NCBI GenBank assembly: GCA_030698225.1
Contig: JAUYNR010000006.1
Span: 1-64,000 of the forward strand
Reading direction: 5' to 3'
Source: Oxalobacteraceae bacterium
GTDB lineage: Bacteria; Pseudomonadota; Gammaproteobacteria; Burkholderiales; Burkholderiaceae_D
Length of the DNA: 64,000 nt
Each line of letters opens with the position of its first letter. Positions within the stretch are counted from its first letter, which is position 1. Both the position numbers and the translations under genes were made by a program. Under the pieces are notes generated by a model. The model was not told the origin of the DNA, ran no database searches, and saw nothing but the letters and a program-made list of their open reading frames with translations. Below, in pieces: positions 16,033 through 24,189 of the stretch.

Positions 16033-16974
16033 TTACGCCGGGGTCTGGATCAGGTAGCCGGACGAGATGCCGGACAGCACCGGCGCGCGCTCCATCGTCA
16101 CGCCGTAGATTGTGGATTTGGCATTCTCATCCCAGTACGGCTGCTCGACCAGCGGGTTGCCATTCATCGTGTAGGTGTAGCCATAGCTCGGCTCTTCCTG
16201 AAACGTTTCGCCGATCGGCACATAGGCCAGCACCGCGTTATTGCCCCAGATATCGCTGTTGGCCAGCGCATCATCGGTGACGATCGCTTTGCCGACCACG
16301 ACCTTGTCGACGTTGAACAGCCCGGCCAGCATCTTCTCGGTGATCGCGGAGGCGTCAATTTCCACCTGCGAGTTGTACTGAAAGCGTGCGATGACTTGCG
16401 GGTTGTTTTTGCAGGCGTTAAATGCTTTCGCCGACAATACCAGCGTATTCGGGTAGATGCCGACTGCGGCGCGGATCGCTTCGCGCCCGGTGTCGATATC
16501 GGTCAGCGGCAAGCCGGTAGCGGCCGACCATTTGGCGGCACCGGCCAGCGCGATCTTGCCGGCGGCGCCGTAATTGCCTGCCGTGGTGGCCAGCGTTGCC
16601 TGGTCGACTTCCAGCTGCAGCAGGATCTTGCTCAAGACAAGACGTACTGCGCGCTGGCCAAGGTCGATATTGAGGACCGCGCTGGCGTCGCGCTGATGCT
16701 CGCGCGGCACCGGTGCTTCCAGCGAGTCATTCACGAGCGCGTAAGGCTTACCCGCGTAGCCGAACTGGATGCGCTTGGTCGGGCCGCCCGGCGTACGGCG
16801 CATGTTCACCAGCTGGAATGCTTCCCGGCCGAACTCGATGATCTGGCCGCCCGATGCAGAGACCGGCACGCGCGGGAACAGTGCTTCGCCGATGAACCCC
16901 GCATTCCGGTAGCCCTGCGAGAAGGTGGAGAGGATCGGATCGATGATCCGGACGCCGCGATTGGTCATTGGCAT
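16033..16974 (-). CDS. Major capsid protein
   Basis: 313 residues; a strong Shine-Dalgarno sequence (AAGGAC) precedes MPMTNRGVRIIDPILSTFSQGYRN. Features fit a major capsid protein: FIGEALFPRVPVSASGGQIIEFGREAFQL, a long helix near LGQRAVRLVLSKILLQLEVDQA, then GIYPNTLVLSAKAFNACKNNPQVIARFQY. It is not an obvious gpT of Mu itself but sits at the gpT place, after protease and cement protein. HK97-type fold assumed. Confidence 0.85.
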   Translation of the reverse strand: MPMTNRGVRIIDPILSTFSQGYRNAGFIGEALFPRVPVSASGGQIIEFGREAFQLVNMRRTPGGPTKRIQFGYAGKPYALVNDSLEAPVPREHQRDASAVLNIDLGQRAVRLVLSKILLQLEVDQATLATTAGNYGAAGKIALAGAAKWSAATGLPLTDIDTGREAIRAAVGIYPNTLVLSAKAFNACKNNPQVIARFQYNSQVEIDASAITEKMLAGLFNVDKVVVGKAIVTDDALANSDIWGNNAVLAYVPIGETFQEEPSYGYTYTMNGNPLVEQPYWDENAKSTIYGVTMERAPVLSGISSGYLIQTPA

Positions 16975-17023
16975 GGTGTTTTGTCCTTAAAAAGTGAAAT
17001 GGGAAAATCAGTGCGTGACGCGC

Positions 17024-17449
17024 TTAGCGGCGCAGCAGCACTTCAATGAAATCGCCGGCAGCGGCTGCGGCCTGCAGCGCATCGGCGAACACATACTCGG
17101 GGCTGTCGCCGCCGACCAGGTCCGACGCGCCGTTGGCTGCGACCGAGGTGACCGCGACCGCACCGGCGGCGAGCGCCAGCGGGCCGGTCGAGGTGATCGC
17201 GCGGCCCTGCGCATCGACGATTAGCGAGTCGCCGGCGGCGATGGCCGCGCCGGCCTCGACCACTGCGGTTCCCAAAGCGGTGTACTCGTAGCCATCGCCG
17301 GCAAGTGCGCCGCGATTGGCCACGCCGGCGACCTTCTGGCCCTGGACGGTTGCCTGTGCGCCGGCGAAATCGACTGCACGGTATTCCGCCACCGCCGATG
17401 GCGCGACGGCGACGCAGAGCGTCAGGAGGGCGATTGCTTGCTTGGACAT
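17024..17449 (-). CDS. Capsid decoration/cement protein (DUF2190-like)
   Basis: 141 residues. The body, with repeated AGAAIAAGDSLIVDAQGRAI and the closing ALQAAAAAGDFIEVLLRR, is typical of DUF2190 cement proteins encoded between protease and capsid. Residues 1-21 (ALLTLCVAVAPSAVA) look like a signal peptide, which is unexpected for a capsid protein and is more likely a chance hydrophobic start. Confidence 0.8.
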   Translation of the reverse strand: MSKQAIALLTLCVAVAPSAVAEYRAVDFAGAQATVQGQKVAGVANRGALAGDGYEYTALGTAVVEAGAAIAAGDSLIVDAQGRAITSTGPLALAAGAVAVTSVAANGASDLVGGDSPEYVFADALQAAAAAGDFIEVLLRR

Positions 17450-17485
17450 GATGGTTCCTTCGGTTTAAATGGTAATGGGGGGCGC

Positions 17486-18631
17486 TTACTGCGCGACAGC
17501 CTTGGCCGCCGCGACGATGTCGACGCCGGGGTGCGCCTGCTGGTACTGCGTCGCCAGGCGGTACAGCTCCATCGACTCCGGATTGACTTCGGTGCCCGGT
17601 GGCGCGGCGAAGTCGGCGCTACCGCTGGCATCGCCGGCAGCCTGGCTGACGCGCTTGAACTCGACCTGCTTCGGCTGCGCCGACAGGAATTCCTTGAACA
17701 GGTCGGCGCCGGTCTTGCCGTGGTTTTCATCGCCGGCGGCAAAGTCGGCGATCTGGTTGGCCGCGTCGAGCTGGCTCATGATCTCGACCACCGGCGCCTT
17801 TTGCGCCGGCAGCAGCCGGCCTTCGGTGCACAGCGATTCGGCGAAGTCGGCGTGGCCGGTCTTCTTGAGCGCGGCTTCCTGCAGCGCAAGGGCGGCGGCG
17901 CGGCCGTCCAGTTCTTTTTTCTGCAAGGCAAGCGCGGCGGCTTGATCGTCCAGGGCTTTCTGTTGGCTCAATTCGGCCTCCGTTGGTTGGTTGGGGTTGG
18001 GGTCGGAAAATGCAGGGATGGGTAGTGCATCGTCCAGGTCGTCGCGGATGGCGGCGCTGGCGATATCGTCCAGCGAGTAACTGGGAATGATTTCCTGCGC
18101 CTTGTCGGTGCCGACGGTGGCGATGAACCAGTCGCGCAGGTTGCGAAACAGTTGCACGATGACCCGGTCCTCGTAGCCGAAATCCGCCACGCCCTCTTCC
18201 GCCTCGGAGAACTCGACCGACTTCAGCCCCTTGACGGCCGGCGCCGCGCCGCCCAAAAAGCCGATGTGGCGCAGATAATGTTTGCCCGGCGTCGGGTTGC
18301 CCGGCGCATCCGGCAGGTAGATCGACGCCGAGACCTTCGGGTAATGCCTGGCGTTGACCGCTTGAGCGAACTCCGGCACCACGTCGGCCGCATCGGCGCA
18401 CAGCACGCCGGCGGCGTTCACATACAGTTTGCCGGCATGGCCGAAACGGGGCGAGGTCAGCTTCGGATGGCCGACCACCAGCGGCGCGTCCGAGAACGCC
18501 GGGTTGTAGGTATCCGCCAGTTCCTGCACCTGGGCCGGCGTGAAGCTGTACTGCTTGCCGTTGGAAGCGGTGAAGCTTCCGGCCTTGAAAATTTCGATCG
18601 GCTTGATCGATGGGGGGGTTTTGGTTTCCAT
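17486..18631 (-). CDS. Head maturation protease with scaffold region (Mu gpI/gp32-like)
   Basis: 381 residues. The N-terminal 170 residues are the protease: PIEIFKAGSFTASNGKQYSFT, APLVVGHPK with the probable catalytic His, and PKVSASIYLP with the probable catalytic Ser. Residues 215-265 are a Glu/Gln/Ala coiled coil typical of the scaffold (Mu gpZ) part; no good internal ATG for a separate scaffold was found. The ATG at 18631 lies 7 nt after the -10-like element of a late promoter and has at most a weak AGG upstream, so leaderless translation is possible. Confidence 0.9.
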   Translation of the reverse strand: METKTPPSIKPIEIFKAGSFTASNGKQYSFTPAQVQELADTYNPAFSDAPLVVGHPKLTSPRFGHAGKLYVNAAGVLCADAADVVPEFAQAVNARHYPKVSASIYLPDAPGNPTPGKHYLRHIGFLGGAAPAVKGLKSVEFSEAEEGVADFGYEDRVIVQLFRNLRDWFIATVGTDKAQEIIPSYSLDDIASAAIRDDLDDALPIPAFSDPNPNQPTEAELSQQKALDDQAAALALQKKELDGRAAALALQEAALKKTGHADFAESLCTEGRLLPAQKAPVVEIMSQLDAANQIADFAAGDENHGKTGADLFKEFLSAQPKQVEFKRVSQAAGDASGSADFAAPPGTEVNPESMELYRLATQYQQAHPGVDIVAAAKAVAQ

Positions 18632-18637
18632 GCCTGC

Positions 18638-18680
18638 AGTATCCGCAGCGCGCGGGGCCGGCGTAATTAAAGCGTTTTAC
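18638..18680 (-). promoter_or_regulatory. Predicted late promoter (copy 3) before the head protease
   Basis: - strand GTAAAACGCTTTAATTAC (18680-18663), GC-rich spacer with CGCGCGC, -10-like GATACT at 18643-18638. This is the equivalent of Mu PI by position. Apart from the spacer it is almost identical to copy 1, including the six bases between GATACT and ATG (GCAGGC here, TGCGGC there). Confidence 0.75.
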
Positions 18681-18712
18681 TATTTGGCGCGGCGGCCGGG
18701 GGAGGTTTTGCA

Positions 18713-18740
18713 GCCATTTCGGCGAGTTCACCGAAATGGC
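18713..18740. repeat. Inverted repeat GCCATTTCGG / CCGAAATGGC
   Basis: Ten-base-pair perfect arms with an 8-nt spacer, in the 150-bp gap between the Mor terminator and the protease promoter. It has no T-run. It could be an operator or part of a phage end (see the inversion finding). A 10-bp palindrome GTTTATAAAC lies nearby at 18775-18784. Confidence 0.7.
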
Positions 18741-18834
18741 GGGGGAGAATTGCAGCAGGGGAACGCGTACGGCTGTTTATAAACGTATTTTGCCCGGTTT
18801 AATCGGCCGGCGCGCGCCTTCTTACCCAGTGGAT

Positions 18835-18857
18835 ATAAAAAACGCCCCTGAGGGCGT
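18835..18857 (-). terminator. Intrinsic terminator of the early operon
   Basis: On the - strand, directly after the Mor stop codon: stem ACGCCC/GGGCGT with a 4-nt loop (18857-18842), then six T residues. It ends early transcription before the late-promoter region. Confidence 0.85.
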
Positions 18858-19235
18858 CTACGCTAAATCGCTGGCTTCAAACAGGTTCTGTTGCCGCCTG
18901 GCACGCTCGATCTTGCTGATGCGCTCCATGACCTGGCGCACCCGCATATCGGTGAGATTGTATTTGCGTGCCAGTTCGCTGTAATTGTCGCCCTTGAAGT
19001 CCATCCACATCTGCTTGTCGCGCAACGTCAGCTCGTAATTGATGCCGCGCGGAATGTAGGTGGCCACGCCGCCGATATTCTTGCGCACATGCTCGGCCAC
19101 CGACATCGCCACTTCGGCCGCGATCGGATGCGGCAGCTTGATGCGCGGATCCTCCATCAGCCGCTCGTGGATGGTGCGGGCGATATCGGCCAGCACCTCG
19201 GGATACGAATCATCCAGGAACAAATGATTAGCCAT
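18858..19235 (-). CDS. mor: Mor/C-family transcription activator
   Basis: 125 residues. The N-terminal half (VLADIARTIHERLMEDPRIKLPHPIAAEVAMSVAEHVRKNIGG) matches the Mor dimerisation domain; YIPRGINYELTLRDKQMWMDFKGDNYSELARKYNLTDMRVRQVMERI is the linker strand and helix-turn-helix. In Mu, Mor activates the middle promoter and C the late promoters by binding next to the -35 region. Only one family member is visible here, so it may activate the late promoters directly. It is the last gene of the early operon, overlapping gp16-like by 8 bp. Confidence 0.93.
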   Translation of the reverse strand: MANHLFLDDSYPEVLADIARTIHERLMEDPRIKLPHPIAAEVAMSVAEHVRKNIGGVATYIPRGINYELTLRDKQMWMDFKGDNYSELARKYNLTDMRVRQVMERISKIERARRQQNLFEASDLA

Positions 19236-19713
19236 GCGGCACCTCCGCTGCAGTTGCTGCGGCGGCCGCCGACCGATCGATGCGGCCTATCCATTTCTTC
19301 AGACCCTCGATCACGGTGACGACCTGGGCGCCGTTGCAGAAGCGGTAATCGTCGCAGCCGGTCATGCGCTTGATGTAGACCCGTACCGCCGCATCGGTAT
19401 TGACCCGCACCACGCCGCCGTCGTGCAGCTCCGTCCACAGCGCCCGGATTTTGCGGTACTGCGCGTCGGCATCCGGATCCGGCTTGGCCGCTTTGCCCGG
19501 CGCCGCCTTGCTCTTGACCTTGAAGCCCTTGGCCTTGAAGTGGTCCAGCACCTTCTTGCGGCCCTGCCAGGTCAGCTCGGCCGACGACTCGACGCCGGCC
19601 ACCTGCTGCAGCATCGCGCGGTAGGTTTCCTCATCCAGCCCCAGTTCGCGGCGGGCGACGTGGATCAGCTTGATTTCGCGGTCGCGGAGTTGGGTGGCGG
19701 TTTGCGGTTTCAT
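19228..19713 (-). CDS. Mu gp16-like regulatory protein (DUF1018)
   Basis: 161 residues. REIKLIHVARRELGLDEETYRAMLQQVAGVESSAELTWQGRKKVLDHFKAKGF is the DUF1018 signature. A linker rich in Lys/Ala/Pro precedes a second helical part ending EGLKKWIGRID. The family always lies just upstream of mor in Mu-like phages; its function is not established. AAGGA Shine-Dalgarno sequence before the ATG. Confidence 0.9.
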   Translation of the reverse strand: MKPQTATQLRDREIKLIHVARRELGLDEETYRAMLQQVAGVESSAELTWQGRKKVLDHFKAKGFKVKSKAAPGKAAKPDPDADAQYRKIRALWTELHDGGVVRVNTDAAVRVYIKRMTGCDDYRFCNGAQVVTVIEGLKKWIGRIDRSAAAAATAAEVPHG

Positions 19714-19722
19714 GGTTTTTCC

Positions 19723-19977
19723 TTAAACGCCTAAGCCGGAAAGGACGGCATCGGTTAGCGCATTGCGTTCACCAATGGCACGCAGATCAGCGAGGCACAC
19801 TGCGTGCAGAGAGCCGTTCTTTGATTTGACGACCACGTTTTCGCCTATCAGCTCATGAATATGGCCGTTACGCGAACTAAAATTGATGGTCATTCCCTTC
19901 GTTCGAACCACCGTAAATGTGACTTTTTGGCCAACGGTGAAAGCGGTAGTAGTGCTCATGATGATGTCAGTAGTCAT
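19723..19977 (-). CDS. Small early-region protein, unknown
   Basis: 84 residues from ATG 19977, which overlaps the DUF3164 stop (ATGA); MSTTTAF at 19959 is a second possible start. TVGQKVTFTVVRTKGMTINFSSRNGHIHELIGENVVVKSKNGSLHAV suggests a small beta-barrel (SH3- or KOW-like). Lower GC than its neighbours. Function unknown. Confidence 0.75.
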   Translation of the reverse strand: MTTDIIMSTTTAFTVGQKVTFTVVRTKGMTINFSSRNGHIHELIGENVVVKSKNGSLHAVCLADLRAIGERNALTDAVLSGLGV

Positions 19978-20606
19978 AGCGCCGCGACGTCCAGGCTGAT
20001 CGCTTCGTATTTGTCGGTGGTGCCGATGCGCTGGTAAAACCGGATGTATTCCTTGCTGCCGACCACTTGCAATGATTCGCCGATCGCCTTCATCGCCATC
20101 TGCCACTTGTCGTCGGTGATGTTGAGGCGGCGCAGGCCAAGCACGCGGCCGGCGCTGATCTCGCCTTCCTTGTCGGTCTTGAACGCGTCCTGCACCAGCA
20201 CCTTGATTTCGTCGCGGCTGTTCTGCGCCCATTCGTTGATGCACTCATCGACCAGCGCCTTGGCGGCCTGCAGCCGTTCGTCGAACTGGATGTTCTCGGC
20301 GATGGCGATCTGGATCTTGTAGGCGCCGTCGAAACTGTAGAGCGTGACATTGCCTTTCTTGCCGCCCAGGTTGACGCCATACTGTTCCGCCGACAGCGTC
20401 ACGAAGGCATCGGTGTCGCGCATGGCCAGCGTCTTGAAGTCGGTCAGGATCTGGCGCGTCGCGAGCGCCTTTTTCAGCAGTTCGATCACCAGCTCGTCAC
20501 GGGTCTTGTCGATCGGCTGGATCAGCGCTTCCGGCACGAAACGGCCCTGGGTGTCCCGGCGGCATCCTGCGGGTACTGCTGTTGCTGTGTGGATAGTCAT
20601 GTTCAT
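19974..20606 (-). CDS. DUF3164 family phage protein
   Basis: 210 residues. GCRRDTQGRFVPEALIQPIDKTRDELVIELLKKA and LYSFDGAYKIQIAIAENIQFDERLQAAKALVDECINEWA are characteristic of DUF3164, an early protein common to transposable phages. The C-terminal RVLGLRRLNITDDKWQMAMKAIGESLQVVGSKEYIRFYQR is also family-typical. Role unknown, presumably replication or regulation. Confidence 0.9.
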   Translation of the reverse strand: MNMTIHTATAVPAGCRRDTQGRFVPEALIQPIDKTRDELVIELLKKALATRQILTDFKTLAMRDTDAFVTLSAEQYGVNLGGKKGNVTLYSFDGAYKIQIAIAENIQFDERLQAAKALVDECINEWAQNSRDEIKVLVQDAFKTDKEGEISAGRVLGLRRLNITDDKWQMAMKAIGESLQVVGSKEYIRFYQRIGTTDKYEAISLDVAAL

Positions 20607-20649
20607 TCCTGGTTAAGTGGGTTAAGCGTCGTGTTGATAATGCTGGCTA

Positions 20650-21270
20650 TCAGATACATGCTGCGTTTCCGGCCTGGCTGTTTTGGGCCGTGCGCTGCAG
20701 CGCGGCCCGGATGATCGTGAGCGCGTGGTGGCTCAGCACCACCTCGTAATGATTGGCCGCCACCTCGACCAAAGCGATGTCGCTGCGGCAGCGCATCGAT
20801 ACGGCGGTGACCACGCCGTCATTGGCCGCCGCCATCAGCGGCGAATGGCCGCCGGTGGTGACGATGTTGGTCCACGGCTGCTGCAGCCGGATGCGCTGGG
20901 CCTGCAGGATCGGCGCGCTGTGCGGGTGTATGTCGCGCAGCAACTGGCTGCACGGCAGCAGCCACTTGATCCACTGGGCCGCCTGGCTGCCGCCGTACGG
21001 CGTGGCCAGCGTCACCGCGCCCAGCACCCGCTCCGCCAGCAGCTGCGCCAGGTGCAGCGCATAGATGCCGCCCAGGCTGTGCGCTATAAAAAAGATATCG
21101 TCGATACCGGCCAGCTGCGCGCGCATCGACTGCAGGTTGTTGAAAAAGCCGTCGGCGCTGTCGTACTCCAACGCCAGGCCGATGCCGCCCGCGCTGTCGC
21201 CCAGACCCATGCGGATGAAATTGAAGCTGTCCGGGCTGGCATTGGCGCCGTGGATATACACAAGATTCAT
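20650..21270 (-). CDS. Alpha/beta hydrolase (lipase-like) in the phage early region
   Basis: 206 residues from ATG 21270, overlapping the previous stop as ATGA. A complete Ser hydrolase triad can be seen: MNLVYIHGA (oxyanion loop), IFFIAHSLGGIYALHLA (nucleophile elbow, Ser), AANDGVVTAVSM (Asp) and VAANHYEVVLSHHAL (His). No signal peptide or lid domain. It is expressed with the early genes, so it is not a lysis enzyme by context. Substrate unknown. Confidence 0.85.
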   Translation of the reverse strand: MNLVYIHGANASPDSFNFIRMGLGDSAGGIGLALEYDSADGFFNNLQSMRAQLAGIDDIFFIAHSLGGIYALHLAQLLAERVLGAVTLATPYGGSQAAQWIKWLLPCSQLLRDIHPHSAPILQAQRIRLQQPWTNIVTTGGHSPLMAAANDGVVTAVSMRCRSDIALVEVAANHYEVVLSHHALTIIRAALQRTAQNSQAGNAACI

Positions 21271-21854
21271 GGGGTCGGCTCTCCTGGTTCGTCTGTTAAT
21301 GGGCTGGGGCGCTTCAATCGTTGCACCAGGTCTTTCAGCGCCTGCGGCTTGTGGCTGCGCGCCGGCAATGCCGGCAGCACCGTCATCGCCGGGTGCAGGC
21401 CGCTTGCGCCGGCGGCGACCGATCCGACCACCGTCACGCCGCGCCGCCGGTCTTCGCTGGCCGCTTCGGCACGGCCTTCGAGCTTGTCGGCGGCGGCGAT
21501 CAGCATCTCGAACAGGTAGCCGTGCGATTTGAGCGGCAGCGTCAGCTTGCTTTTCTTGGCGACGATCTCTTCCAGCGCCCAAGCCCAGCTTTCCTGCGGT
21601 ATGACCCAGTCGCGGCCGTTACGGGTGATGCGTGCGGCTTTGATGGCCGGACTGATCTCCTTCAGGATGCTGGCGACCCGGTCCATCGTCAGCTGGCGCT
21701 GCGCCGGGCGAAACAGGCTCAGGTATTGCACCAGGCGCTTGCCCAAGGACAGGTTCAGCCCCATCGCCTCGATCAGCGCCTCACGCGCGCCGTCGTGGGC
21801 GATCAGCACGTCGAGCGTGTATTCGGCGCCGCAGGCGGGACAGGTCATGCGCAT
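21267..21854 (-). CDS. Early-region protein with N-terminal zinc ribbon
   Basis: 195 residues with a strong GGAGGA Shine-Dalgarno sequence. It starts MRMTCPACGAEYTLDVL, half of a zinc ribbon; no second CxxC is visible, so metal may be held between subunits. The middle LGKRLVQYLSLFRPAQRQLTMDRVASILKEI looks like a DNA-binding helical domain, and the C-terminus is Pro/Arg-rich. Similar proteins occur in other Burkholderiales transposable phages; function unknown. Confidence 0.8.
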   Translation of the reverse strand: MRMTCPACGAEYTLDVLIAHDGAREALIEAMGLNLSLGKRLVQYLSLFRPAQRQLTMDRVASILKEISPAIKAARITRNGRDWVIPQESWAWALEEIVAKKSKLTLPLKSHGYLFEMLIAAADKLEGRAEAASEDRRRGVTVVGSVAAGASGLHPAMTVLPALPARSHKPQALKDLVQRLKRPSPLTDEPGEPTP

Positions 21855-22198
21855 GCGAAATTCCTCCGACCTTCACGGCTTCGCAGGAATTTTTTAGCCT
21901 CACGGATTTTCATCAGCAGCTTCCAAGCGCTCATGTTGCGGCTGTCCATCTTGGATTTCGCATTTGCGATCGCATCGCGGCGCGCAGGGCCGCCGCAGAT
22001 CACACTCAAGGTGGACAGTTCCGAAACCATGTAGCCGGACACGCGCTGGCGAGATTTTCTTGTCAATACCGGATGAATGACGAAGCGGGATGGCCGGTAC
22101 CGACGGAAGCAATGCAGCTCACGTCCGATAACACACTCGAACTTCAGGCGATATTTTTTCGCAGAACGCCTTGCGGAAATTTTTAGCGAAATCATCAT
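21845..22198 (-). CDS. Hypothetical basic protein of the early region
   Basis: 117 residues from tandem ATGs at 22198/22195. Very basic (ISARRSAKKYRLKFECVIGRELHCFRRYRPSRFVIHPVLTRKSRQR) and lower in GC than its neighbours, suggesting separate acquisition. It overlaps the next gene by 10 bp. Not recognised. Confidence 0.6.
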   Translation of the reverse strand: MMISLKISARRSAKKYRLKFECVIGRELHCFRRYRPSRFVIHPVLTRKSRQRVSGYMVSELSTLSVICGGPARRDAIANAKSKMDSRNMSAWKLLMKIREAKKFLRSREGRRNFACA

Positions 22199-22205
22199 GC
22201 CGGCC

Positions 22206-22532
22206 TCACTGTTTGCGATCTGATGGTGTATCGGCTGCGGCCAGCCGGGCCCCATTGCAGGCGACCGCGCTGCGCAGCGCGGCCAGGTCGTCGATGCGCT
22301 TGTCGTCGGCCACCACATAGCCGGCGCAGAACGCCACCGCCAGCAGCGCCAGCGGGAACCAGGCCGACTTGCTGTGGTCCGGCACATCCTGCACAGCGGG
22401 CTGCGCAGGCACATGGCCGACCAGGTGCGCGCTGGGCGTATAAGGGCGGCTGGCGCGGTGCAGCAGCGCATCGATCCGGCGGTTGATCCGGGCCGCGCGG
22501 AATTGAAACATCAGTTTTTGCAGGGTATTCAT
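22206..22532 (-). CDS. Small single-pass membrane protein
   Basis: 108 residues. One transmembrane segment near residues 57-75 (AWFPLALLAVAFCAGYVVA) follows a basic N-terminus, and the C-terminal 30 residues carry Asp/Arg-rich sequence. Placed among small early genes without recognisable function. The orientation is probably N-in. Confidence 0.65.
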   Translation of the reverse strand: MNTLQKLMFQFRAARINRRIDALLHRASRPYTPSAHLVGHVPAQPAVQDVPDHSKSAWFPLALLAVAFCAGYVVADDKRIDDLAALRSAVACNGARLAAADTPSDRKQ

Positions 22533-22533
22533 G

Positions 22534-22734
22534 TCATGCCTTGTTTTGATAGGGACGGTATGCGTGGTCGCTGCAGCTGCTGCTCATCAGCACCAGCCAG
22601 CCGTGCCTGGCGCAGCTGCGGGTGGTGCGGTTGTTGGCGTCGTCGCGTTCGCGCTTTTCATGCCGGCAGTTGCCGCAGATCGGCGTGGCGCGCTGGAAGC
22701 CGGCGCACTGCTGGCCGACGGCGATGCTGCTCAC
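22534..22734 (-). CDS. Small Cys-rich early protein
   Basis: 66 residues with a GTG start overlapping the preceding stop (GTGA), which supports translation. Cysteines in CAGFQRATPICGNCRHE and RSCARHGWLVLMSSSCSDH suggest a zinc-binding fold. Not recognised. Confidence 0.6.
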   Translation of the reverse strand: MSSIAVGQQCAGFQRATPICGNCRHEKRERDDANNRTTRSCARHGWLVLMSSSCSDHAYRPYQNKA

Positions 22735-22961
22735 GCGGCCTCCGTTTCGGCGATCACGTTAATCGCGTTGTAATGCGCACGGGTTTTGGTACGCAGCGTC
22801 TCGGCGCCGGAGCCGAACGGCACGCTGGCCAGCTCTTTCAGCGCGGCCAGCAGCTTTTGATTGACCGTCACCAGGCCCAGCGCTTCGACGTAGGTGAACG
22901 GACCCGGCACCGGCGTGCGCTCGCCGTCGCGGTACTGCTGAAGGATTTCCCTGGCGCTCAT
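22731..22961 (-). CDS. Hypothetical early protein
   Basis: 76 residues, MSAREILQQYRDGERTPVPGPFTYVEALGLVTVNQKLLAAL. The start overlaps the ATPase stop (ATGA) and the stop overlaps the next start, so it belongs to a tightly coupled string of genes. Helical; no family recognised. Confidence 0.7.
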   Translation of the reverse strand: MSAREILQQYRDGERTPVPGPFTYVEALGLVTVNQKLLAALKELASVPFGSGAETLRTKTRAHYNAINVIAETEAA

Positions 22962-24187
22962 ACCGCCTCCATGATCAGGTCGGCGCTGATCTTGCCGGCG
23001 GCGATGGTGGCGGCGATGTTCATCGCGCGCGCCACCAGGTTGTTGACCACCAGCGGATAGCAGATCGAGATCGCGTCCTGCGCCTTGCCGCCGCGCACCG
23101 TGCGGGTCAGCTTGGCGCGGATCGCATCGAATGCCCCCGGCTCGAACATGTCGTCGGCCTTGCCGCCGACCCGCGCGATCTTGTGCGCGACGTATTCCTG
23201 CAGGTGGCGGTCGAGCGGCTCCAGTTCGACCACTTCGCAGCGCTGCACCACTTCGCGCACTTCCGGGTTATGCGCGGACAGCTTGATCTTCAGTTCCGGC
23301 TGACCGATCAGCACCACGCCCAGCAGGCGGGCGAATCCGTCCTTCAGTTCGCGGAAGCGCTTCAGGTGCTTGAGCGTGGCGATCGGCAGGCTGTGGGCCT
23401 CCTCGATGACCAGCACATGGGTGTTGCCGGATTTGTAGGACGCCTTGAGCAGGTCGTGCAGCTGCTTGAAGCGCGCATGCGGTGTGCGCTTCGGGCTGGC
23501 GCTCGGGTCGAGTGCGCTGATGATGGTCTCGGCGATCTGGCCCGATTTCAGCGTCTTGCCTTTCACGTCGTTGTCTTCCATCGCCAGGATGTACGGTTCG
23601 ATCACGATCACCGGCGCGCCTTCGCGGCGGATCCGCTCCAGCAGCTCTTCGCGGATGGTGGTCTTGCCGCTGCCGGACTCGCCGATCATCGCGCAGAAGC
23701 CGCCGTTCCTGGCGACATCCCACAGCAGCTCGCGGCACAGGCGAATGTCCGGCGACAGGAACACGTCTTCGCGGCTGTTGATTTCATCCGAGAACGGGTT
23801 GCGGAACAGGCCGAAGTGCTTGCGGGCTGCGGCGGTCAGGGTTTCATTTTGTAGTAGCATGGCGTCGTCCATTTCTTTCGAGGTGGTGGAGTGTTGCGAG
23901 GTTTGCAGCAGGGCCGGAGTCAGGGGTGCAACCTTGGCTCCGGCTTTTTTGTTGGCCGATGGTTTGGCAAGCGCGGCGGCGATGGCTTCCGGTGCCACGC
24001 AGCGCGCGTCGAAAAAGGATTTGAATTGGCGCCGCAGCCCTTCGGCGCGCAGCTTCGGGTACTGCCCGTGCTTGACCGCCAGCGATACGGTCGCCGGGCT
24101 GACGCCGCAGTAACGGGCCAGTTCGGCCTGGGGAACTTGCATTTGTTGCAGCAGCAGCTGCAGGTTGGTCGATTTGATGTTCATCAT
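22958..24187 (-). CDS. Transposition target-selection ATPase (MuB-like AAA protein)
   Basis: 409 residues. Residues 1-60 form an Xre-type helix-turn-helix (LLQQMQVPQAELARYCGVSPATVSLAVKHG). The AAA core follows: Walker A GESGSGKTT near residue 180, Walker B HVLVIEEAHSL, and a sensor-like LLGVVLIGQPELK. In Mu, MuB binds DNA in ATP form, picks targets and gives target immunity. It follows the transposase by 2 bp. The upstream in-frame extension shadows the transposase and was excluded. Confidence 0.93.
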   Translation of the reverse strand: MMNIKSTNLQLLLQQMQVPQAELARYCGVSPATVSLAVKHGQYPKLRAEGLRRQFKSFFDARCVAPEAIAAALAKPSANKKAGAKVAPLTPALLQTSQHSTTSKEMDDAMLLQNETLTAAARKHFGLFRNPFSDEINSREDVFLSPDIRLCRELLWDVARNGGFCAMIGESGSGKTTIREELLERIRREGAPVIVIEPYILAMEDNDVKGKTLKSGQIAETIISALDPSASPKRTPHARFKQLHDLLKASYKSGNTHVLVIEEAHSLPIATLKHLKRFRELKDGFARLLGVVLIGQPELKIKLSAHNPEVREVVQRCEVVELEPLDRHLQEYVAHKIARVGGKADDMFEPGAFDAIRAKLTRTVRGGKAQDAISICYPLVVNNLVARAMNIAATIAAGKISADLIMEAV

Positions 24188-24189
24188 GG

